A stretch of DNA of 64,000 nucleotides from Fistularia commersonii (lineage: Eukaryota; Chordata; Actinopteri; Syngnathiformes; Fistulariidae), in contig JBBMNZ010000001.1 of NCBI GenBank assembly GCA_037954325.1, forward strand, positions 23,766,258 through 23,830,257. The letters run 5' to 3'. Within the stretch, counting starts at the first letter, position 1, and every line of letters starts with the position of its first letter. The notes below the pieces were generated by a model. It searched no databases. It was not told where the DNA came from and worked only from the letters and a program-made list of their open reading frames with translations. Shown here one piece after another: positions 55,863 through 64,000 of this stretch. The position numbers and the translations under genes were made by a program.

Positions 55863-56875
55863 TCTTGTTAAATGATAATGATGGGATCTAGATACCAGCT
55901 CCAAAACTTTAAATAGCTGTTTGCGAGTTAATACTTGGCTCGGCGGTGTCAGTCGCTCATTTGTGAGGGGGAAGTGAAGAGCAAAGGAATGAATGAATGA
56001 GAGAATGAAATGAGTTGATAAAACTGAATCTCAAAACTTTGTGGGGTAAGTTTTGATATTCTATCTAATGTGTATGCTGTTGTGCAGGAACTTTGCTGTT
56101 AATTTGAATGAAAAACAGTTACTGATCATAAATCGAACGATAGAGAAACAGATTGAGTCATCTGGGGAAACAAGTTTTCCTCCAGAGGACCTCTGCTCTG
56201 TCACTATGATCCAACTTAAGCTTTTTGAGCTATTTAAATCCAAACAGGTCGCTTCAAAATGTCAAAAATTCAACGGAAACGGGGCTCTCAGAGTGGTAAT
56301 GATGTAGTAATTACAACTGAAAAGTTGTAATGTGATGTTAATAACATCACCTCATTCAAAAGGAGAGCCAAAGAATGAATGGATTATAAGCCTTCTTCAC
56401 GCAGGGGGAGGATGTAAATATAGTGATCGTCATTAGAATCACCACTTTCCAACCTAATGTTACTGATGTCAGAGTCCTTATATTGAAATGTTATGAACAC
56501 TTTTAGGAGGCACTGAATATATCGGACCAGGGACCAGGGCGCATAAAGCCGTGAAAGTGGAGTGTGATGGTGTAGGAATTGGTGTGAGGACAACCTTTCC
56601 CTGCCCTGTTCCTTTCAAAATCCACATTCCCAGCCTCTCCCCCTCATGTGTCCGATGAGGTCCAGCGTATTTTCATTCAAAGCTTTCATTCAGCTTTTAT
56701 CAGCCCCTCCGATCGGTTCCCCGCGCAAGTTTATCAGTTCGCTTTGTGTGAACTCTGTTTTGTTTGTGGAAAAATTAGCCACCGACTTCGCGTTAAACTG
56801 TAACGAAATATCTCTGACTGAGATCTTGCATCTGCTGTGCGTTGTGGAAGTGTGTTAATGTAATGAGTGATGAAA

Positions 56876-57255
56876 TGGCGAGGCGGCGCAGTGGTACAAT
56901 TTCCGCCTCGCAGCAAGAAAGTCCCCAGTTTGATTTCAACAAGCAGGTTTTCACCCTAAAATTGCCTTGACGTGTGAATGAGTGAGCAGATGGTTGTATG
57001 TATGTATGCCTCCGTGTGACGTGTGAATGGCTGAACGTTTGACATGTGAATAAGAGAGTGCATGATTGTATGTTTCTATATGACGTGCGAATGAGAGGGT
57101 GAACTGTTTTATGTGTCTATTTGGCCCTGGGATCGACCGGTGGCCATGCCAGGGTGTGCGTCGCGTCTCGCCCAATGACGGATGGGATAGGCTCCGGTGC
57201 CCCTATGACCCCGAGTGCGGGATAAGCGGTATAGATAATGAATGGACGGATAGAA
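56876..57255 (+). mobile_element. SINE-A copy, plus strand, head and tail both present
   Basis: Head GGCGAGGCGGCGCAGTGGTA, then CTCGCAGCAAGAAAGTCCCC and a B-box relic (AGTTTGATTTC). The middle of the body is missing, so the head joins directly to about four internal modules (GTGTGAATGAGTGAGCAGATGG and variants). The end module follows: CGTCTCGCCCAATGACGG, GGGATAGGCTCCGGTG, GCGGGATAAGCGGTATAG and the ATAATGAATGGACGG tail. It is the best reference copy here for the 3' end. Confidence 0.8.
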
Positions 57256-57403
57256 GAAATGGCAAATTTGAAAAGCTTCAGCATCAGACAGAAGAAAGAA
57301 GAAGAAATAGTTGACACAATTGACACTCGGGCTGACAATTCGCTTGTAAAGTTGCAGAAAATACAAAAGTCGCTTATTCAGTTTTGCCTTCCAGTGTCTA
57401 AAC

Positions 57404-57887
57404 CAGGGGTGGGCAAACATTTTGGCGCAGGGGCCGCATTGACTTTTAAAATTTGACAGATGGGCTGGATCAGTGCGAGACACAATACATATTAAAAAAA
57501 AAAAACAACTGCATTTGTTAACAGTACAAATCAGACTCGTCTGAACGTTGTCTGACGTTTGCTTTGAAAATAAAACCAGCTTGGTTTGGAAGGCTCTGGC
57601 GTTCGCTTGCATTTCATACATAAACCGTTTTTTTCCCTTGTAGCTTCACATCCAGCTCATTCATTGGTCAGTATGTCCACAGTAAAGGTTAAATCACAAA
57701 CCCAATCTGTGTCATGAAGCGCAGGAAAATTCTCAAATAGCTCCAAAAATGTAATAATATCCTGTTTGAGCTCCCACATTCATTGATCCAATCGGTCTTT
57801 TTCATCCGGCCCGCCAAAGATCAGTACAGGATCTTTCTTGATGTGAACGCCGGATGTGGCCCGTTGTTTGTATTTTGCCCACCCCTG
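57404..57887. mobile_element. Short non-autonomous hAT element with perfect target duplication
   Basis: Terminal inverted repeats CAGGGGTGGGCAAA and TTTGCCCACCCCTG are perfect over 14 bases. The flanking 8-mer GTCTAAAC is present on both sides (57396-57403 and 57888-57895), the expected hAT duplication. The 484-bp interior holds no transposase; near the right end are CGGCCCGCCAAAGATCAG and GCCGGATGTGGCCCG, typical subterminal sequence for Charlie-type elements. The perfect duplication suggests a comparatively late insertion. Confidence 0.92.
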
Positions 57888-57895
57888 GTCTAAAC

Positions 57896-59361
57896 CAATT
57901 TGGTAATTATCCTCCTTTCACAAGAAACTGAGAACAGATCATTATCAAAACCCAAGGGAGGGATCCACCCTGGTCGCTTTGCGTAGCCTGAATGTCGTCA
58001 CTCCGTCACTGAGCCGTGCCAATTTTTCTCAGAGGGAGTAAATTCTTTTTACACTTTGGTCATTTTCACACTTGCGAAGGGCTGGAATTACGGACATAAA
58101 TATGAGCCAATAAAAAGTCAAATTGAATCCGCGGCGCGGTGATGAGAGACTAGTGTCAAACCGCCTTGGAAGTTTCGCCACAGGAAATGTATGAACCTAA
58201 ACAAATGCTGGGGCTTAACTTAAGCTGCAGAGATGTAATTATTGTAAGTATTGATTACTGAAAGGCCCGAGGTGCCTTAGAAGAGCTGGATGGAAAATGA
58301 ACAAACTCTCTTTTCCCACAAGTAAGAAAAGCAAAAATGACAGAAAATGAAGAGGAAAGTGGGCAGGTGACAGCATCAGCCTAAGGGAGTGTTCAAGACA
58401 TCTGAAAATGACGGACCAGCAGATGCTCCAACCCCTGCCAGCCAGCTACCAGCCCCGCTAAAGAGGGGCAATAACCAAAAGCAAAGTAAGAAAATACATC
58501 TGGTTGGGTCTAAAATATCACATTTCCAGAGTTCTGGCTAATACAGAAGACGGGGTAGGCAAAGCACTGCCTGGAGGCGACACACCATATCGAAGCAGGA
58601 ACACTTACAGCGAGTGTGAGGCAAAATAGCTCCTCGGGGATACGCAATCAACTCAGTCAAGGCAGACGGGAGCTGGAAATCACCACGACTCAGACAAGCA
58701 GACAGCATAATGACCAGGCTGACCAGCAGAGAAGGCTGAGACTGAATTATCTAGAAACTAAATGTACTATTATCAAATTGAAAGCCTTTGCTCTTGAACT
58801 GGCCCTTAAGTGAAGATTGTCAAATACAGCATGACAGCGTCAGCGGTCTTACTTCCGAGTTGTTTTTTTGAGTTTGAATTTACATTTGCAGAGGCTCGGA
58901 TCCAGGCCCGTGAGGCAGAGCAACCGAGTGCAGGTTTTTGGTACCACTTAGAAAGGTCTAATGACCTTATTTGATCCGAAAGAAATTGTCAAAACGCCTC
59001 TCCAGTCAATTTTACCTTCGTCGCAGCTCTTCAAGACGCGGATTTTTATGTAGCGCATTTGTTTCGGTTAGATTAAGACTAAAAATTGCACATGATTCAG
59101 GGTGTGATGTTGTTGAGTGTTGACTTTGGGGCACCGCCAGCCTTCCTGGCGAGTCTGCAGCGGCGTGTCAGCAAGTCTGCAACACTTCAGCTCATCCACA
59201 CACCTGCTTCCTCCATTTCGGATCGTTCACATTCGTGTTTTGCGTTTTTTTTTCATAGGGGATGTAAATTGCCTTGCCGAGCCACCATATCCTCTAACAA
59301 GGGCGTGCACTCTAAACTTTGTATTTGTGGTTATCGCCTTGCATTGCAGGCATGCTACCAT

Positions 59362-59402
<41 letters not shown>

Positions 59403-62400
59403 TGTGTGTGTGTGTGTGGATGGGTGAATCAAATCCAATGAAAGCGTGGAGACCATTTACCACACGCGGTATTTGGGAAGGTGTCCTACAGTGAACCTGG
59501 TTTCCCACATGCCTCCAACTGTATTTAAAATTCCTCACCGACAGAATGATGGCATATTCTGCAAAATTCTGTCTCCTCCCATGTTTGCCATTTGCAATAA
59601 TTTGAAAGATGTCCTCCGTCAGAGAGGTTAACGGTGGTGGCCGGCAGAGAACGGAGATGATGTGAGTCGCAGCTTCAACTGGACACGGAGGCGGCGGCGG
59701 CTACATCTTTTGATCTCAAATAACTTCTGATAATGAGGATGATAGAAATTCACCTCCAGCTCTGCTGCCTCCATTAAAGATAGAAAAAAAAGACAAGCTA
59801 TCCTTTACTCCATTTTATATTCACTACTCAGAGATTTAAATTCCTGGGCCTGATTACATATTGTATATGATGAGGGTTTTTTTTTTTTCTTAATCAAGGC
59901 TAAAATGCTGTATTCCTGCTCCTGTTGCTCATATTCAAACCACATGGAAAACTTTAACTTGAGGATACTTGGAAAAAAAAAATGATTCCCACATTTCACA
60001 TTCAAAATATAAATTGATTTAAGCATGATGAATAAAATCTCATGGGTGAGTCTTTTCAGCCAAAACAATCCTTGAAAAAAAAAAAATACAGCGGCGGGTG
60101 AATGTAAGGGTAGAGATAAGTGAGTCTATGCTATGATGAGTCCTCTGCATCAGCATTAGACTGTTATTTTTAGAAGTAAGTATAAATAGCAGTCAGAATG
60201 AACATTAAAATCGCAATATGAAAATAAGTGTGAACCTTGGCCAGAGGCGTATAAAAAACTGCCGTTGACCATAAAGCTTCCTTATTTTGCAGTAGTCTGC
60301 ATGTTAATTCCCAATGCCATTATTCATGCAGAGATTCTCCTCAAAACAGACTATTTAAATATAGATTTGTTCCAAAAATAGTATCTGTTGCTCTTGGAAC
60401 AGACCACCAGAAACCCCCGCAGTGTAGAGAAAGTAACCCATCATTTTAAACAATTTAGGCTCGATACGTTCGACAAAGACGGCGGGCTACCCTGGGGGAT
60501 ACCGTACCATGTGATGAAGAGCAGAGTACGTAGGTAGGACTGTATTAAATCTTTTAAAAAACACCATAATGAAAGATAACATCACAGAAATTTTTGGACA
60601 TGTCAACAACAATTGAAGTGACATTTGCACCTCAGTGTTTCTAAGGTTCTATCCTAAACTTTTGGAATATAATAACCCCACATGGGGAAATGAATTGCAT
60701 TGTGTAAAAATAGCCCAGGGGTGTCAGACCTTAAGTGAAGATGATGAACAAAGCTGCCACAAAGATCACATGTAGCCGGACCCTTTTACAGATTCCCCAC
60801 AGCCTTCCAGAGACACGGGGAGCAGCGTCGCAGTGAAGCAGAATAAATGGTCTCAATGTCTGCGTGCTGCTGGTGGAGGTGGTGCAGATCGTCCCCACTG
60901 CAGAGCGTGACAAAGACATATGGCGTCGCTCTTCATCACCGGCTCTGATTTAAGAAGGATAGAGGACTCGCCCACCTCATTCGCGCACCTGAACCAGGAG
61001 ACGTAGATACATATGGATAACACACACACGTAGGACGTAGATACAATGAAACGGCACTCCACCTATCTCCGATTATGATAATTTTAGCTGCAAAAAAACA
61101 TGTAAAAGAACATTTCTTGCTCCACGCAGTTACCTAATTAAGCAGTATTTCTTGACTCGACAGCGAAGAGAAGAGTCTGCTGTAGCATATATTTTACAGG
61201 AAATAGTAACACGGTGAGTTACTGCGTGGGTGCCCTTCACTCGAGTACAGTAGATGTTTTAAGTGGCCGTCTTGAAACGGACAGAGATCGAAAGAGATTG
61301 CCCGCACCGAACTAGCATCAGCATATTCAGAGGGTGTTGATGCTCCTGGTAACTCGGTGCTTATCAACAGGAAACTCAGATAAACTCAAGAATAAATGTT
61401 TCCCCCTTGAGGCTCAGCAAGACCCGGACCATGTAAACTTTAATTTGCTGAACCAACAGTACAACACCATACAAGAGTATGTTGCCTGAATTGAAGTGGC
61501 TAACTTGTTATATATAGAGAGTTTTTTTTTTTTTTTAAAACATATATATCATTAATTCTAGATACCTTCGGCCGGATACAGTCAGGATGCTTTCGTTTCC
61601 TTGTTAAAATAATCCATTTATCCCAGTAAAGCTAATTTGGGTGTATACCTGAATACAAAGTTAGATTGTATTTTTGTAGCATCGCTGTAGTCAACAAATT
61701 ACTCAACTGAAACAGCAAGTAGGTTCATAAGCTCTTTTTTTATGGCAGTTTTCACATCAGTGTTGATTGTCAATTTGCTTCCTTTTTGTAATTTGAAAAA
61801 AAATAATAATAAAAAAGATTCGGCTACATATTTGCGAAGGGTAATATTGCCCTTACAAAAAGATTAGGGTTTGCTTACAAAGTGGAAATGTCTGCATTTG
61901 TGTCTGCAGGAATTGGTTTCAATATATTGCACCACCCTCTTTTGGCCGCGGTGCCTTCCCCCCCCAGGTGTGTGTATTGATTATTTCCACTTTGGGGGAA
62001 TTTGTCTCTGTGATATGTGAATGTGTGTGTGCGGCCGTGAAACATTCTGTCCCTGTTCTTGGACAATAGGATGGAGCGTGAAACATCGGGAGGAGCAGAA
62101 CCATAAAAGCCCAGCCCTGTTAGGCCGGGATGGGTTTGGGAATGATCACGGGGCAGCTCTGCTTCTATTTTCCCAGACAGCCGTCGCCATTGTAGGCTGA
62201 GGAGCTGCCGCTGCTGCTGCCGCTGCTGCTGTATTCGTCAGGACCCGGGGGTTAGCCAGTATATAGTCACGCCTGACAGCACAGCCAATGGCCATAACGT
62301 CAGCAACAATGATTGAACATATGAAATATGTGCTCTTTGTCCGTGGTATTGGACAGGGTGGAGGTTAGAGGTAGGGTCAGGGTAAGGGTTACTGCAAGAG

Positions 62401-63906
62401 GAAAATTGCCTGTTTGGAAAGAAAGCCTGTGTCTATGGCCATATCTCTCTCTCTCTCTCTCTTTCTCCTTCTCTATCCGTCTCTCTTTATGTCAGTGCTG
62501 TAAGCTTGCAATAGTGACAAACAAGACATTGGTCACATCCGATCTCTTCTCCGCAGAAGAACATTTCTTGCTACCTCCTCGGAACGCTGTAATATGGAAA
62601 TATTAATAATGCATCTTCAGCCACTGCCGGGGCGGATCTATATAATTGCAAGAGAGAAAACATTCCTCTGATATTCACAAACCGCAGCATAATTCTGAAT
62701 AATAAAATGAGCTTATTTGGCATAGTTGGGATCAAAAGAGGCAGCTTGCTGTCATGAAAACAGATCTTACTTTATTTCTGCGTACCCCTACAAGTATTGT
62801 AATTTTTTACATTTTGCATCCTTGTTAATGTAAATGTATGAGTTCCCACGATTCTCGCCTTTAGCGATCGGTTTGTAACGTGTTTGTGATTCATCATTCC
62901 ACCCATTCTGCAGTTTTACTCTGCATACCTGACAATTCAATAGTTCTTACTTACTTCCTCCTTCCGCCGGAGTCACTGGAATGAGGTTTCCGAGGAATAC
63001 CGAATGAAAAATTATATTATTATTGTTAAGTGTTTCATGAGTAGTTTTGCAGGCAAGCACATTTATCACAGCTGCTGGGGAAGGTGGGTGGAGTGGAAAA
63101 ATGGAACCTGTACCGGGGGGGGCGTGCAGGGGGAGCGTGATGGTTTGCTGTTGCCTTTATCAGACTGTTGATGAAGGAAGATAGCGTTTCCTGGGACAGA
63201 AGCTCAATAGTGCCATCAACAGGTGCAGCGAAGCGGTGCCGCTCCGATGAATCCGGGCCGCATCCACTGAGCTCTTTTGGGGTGTAATGGTGAAGATTTA
63301 TCAGAAATATGATCGGGTCATAAAGTGAAATATGCCACCGTCTCCATGGGGTCTGATGAAGGATGTATGAGGCTCGGGGATTAAGGTAAAGATGGGGCTG
63401 GCTAGAGTCCAACCTATTCTTTGCCAAGGTTAGACTATCCTCTGGCCTTTAAAAACCTGTCAGCTATGCTCACACACACACACACACGCACACATACACA
63501 CTTTGGCCTTATCTCGCCCGTAAGCGAGGTTGAGGTTACAGCACACACATCTGACTCCAAAATCACCGCCTTACTCCCGCCCTCTAGCAACTCACACTTT
63601 CTCTTTTTACCTGCTTTTTTTTTGTTTTTTGAGGGAGGGGGTTGTTTTTTTTTTTTTTCACTGGCAGACAGATTAAAACACACTGGACACACAACAAACC
63701 CAAACCACACAACAGAATCGTTCCTCCATAAATAAGTGTGGTCCATCCATCACGCGGCCTCGGCGGGCCCTGACTGCCCTCTGGCTATTCCAACCTAGCA
63801 GCCCCAGCCAAAGCACGCTGGGGGACACACAAAGAAGGTCATCCTAAACCTCTGCAAGGAGAGGGGTAATAATAATCTCACTCTGAGTGTGCGTTTGTTG
63901 CGTGTA

Positions 63907-63941
<35 letters not shown>

Positions 63942-64000
63942 TCCTTGATAGAGAGCAGACCAAATAGCCTACAGTGTGTTTAAAGGCATTGACTATTTTT
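57896..64000. other. Transposon-poor non-coding block, second
   Basis: About 6.1 kb without a recognisable transposon body or exon. AT-rich, non-simple patches at 59690-59900 and 60280-60410 (CATGTTAATTCCCAATGCCA, ATTATTCATGCAGAGATTC) look like candidate conserved elements. Microsatellites: (GT)n at 59363, (TC)n at about 62444-62464, a GCT/GCC run at 62204-62232, (CA)n at 63470-63490 and (GT)n at 63908-63938. Confidence 0.5.
59363..59418. repeat. (GT)n microsatellite
   Basis: About 27 GT units with a single AT interruption, the longest GT array in the window together with 12101-12156. Confidence 0.95.

Larger units (their letters stand above)
52131..56875. other. Non-coding stretch with several CA/GT arrays
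   Basis: About 4.7 kb without a recognisable transposon or exon. The frame at 52294-52647 (+, 117 codons) and the frame at 53792-54172 (-, 126 codons) lack known motifs. Microsatellites have separate entries. Purine-rich DNA at 55230-55660 and pyrimidine-rich DNA at 54330-54450 produce overlapping meaningless frames. Confidence 0.5.

Noticed and set aside
60716..60731. CAGGGGTGTCAGAC, resembling a hAT terminus
   Set aside because: No inverted partner or duplication found within several kb; too short to call alone.
62355..62392. GGTTAGAGGTAGGGTCAGGGTAAGG, resembling telomere repeats
   Set aside because: No two consecutive exact TTAGGG units; likely chance G-rich sequence.
1..64000. LTR retrotransposon or retroviral remnants
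   Set aside because: I found no paired long terminal repeats, primer-binding site, or protease, integrase or envelope motifs in the frames.

Overview
The window looks like intergenic or intronic DNA from a ray-finned (teleost) fish. Three things point that way. There are dense (CA)n/(GT)n arrays. The transposon mix is teleost-like: RTE and L2 LINEs, Tc1, hAT and pogo/Tigger relics, and tRNA-headed SINE-like repeats with (ATGG)n/(GAAT)n tails. I also recognise several dispersed sequences that recur across teleost genomes. I cannot name the species. I find no host protein-coding exon, tRNA, rRNA, CRISPR array or operon. Every protein homology I can defend belongs to a transposable element, and all of those coding regions are broken.

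Layout. 1-8.6 kb: one SINE-A copy, a perfect-arm Tc1-type MITE (3266-3547) and an internally deleted hAT element with intact 8-bp target duplications (4274-5401). 8.6-10.8 kb: an RTE-type LINE with its 5' region, endonuclease and reverse transcriptase but no 3' end. 11.9-12.4 kb: a 263-bp tandem duplication. 15.4-16.0 kb: two SINE-A copies tail to tail. 20.2-21.2 kb: a second tRNA-derived SINE, a further teleost repeat and a second MITE copy. 24.7-30.2 kb: more SINE-A copies, the 3' end of an RTE LINE (27.36 kb) and a minus-strand L2 LINE fragment. 32.1-34.0 kb: a near full-length dead Tc1 transposon. 36.8-38.1 kb: two pogo/Tigger relics. 38.1-38.9 kb: a hAT element carrying a retroposon insertion. 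39.3 kb: a long hexanucleotide array that is the tail of another retroposon. 39.4-50.4 kb: about 11 kb in which I recognise no transposon. 50.4-52.1 kb: a stack in which one SINE-A copy is broken by a hAT element (itself carrying a retroposon) and by a second SINE. 56.9-57.9 kb: a SINE-A copy and a short hAT element with a perfect 8-bp target duplication. 57.9-64 kb: again almost free of recognisable transposons.

The elements form families that explain one another. Non-autonomous MITEs and short hAT elements sit beside dead relatives that still carry transposase. SINE tails have become microsatellites. The two transposon-poor blocks and a few AT-rich patches with homeodomain-type motifs are the best places to look for host regulatory DNA, but that is inference from one sequence without alignment. 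I saw no new gene system. The most notable observations are structural: tail-to-tail retroposon junctions, a variable internal module in SINE-A, the nested stack at 50.4-52.1 kb and the internally deleted hAT.
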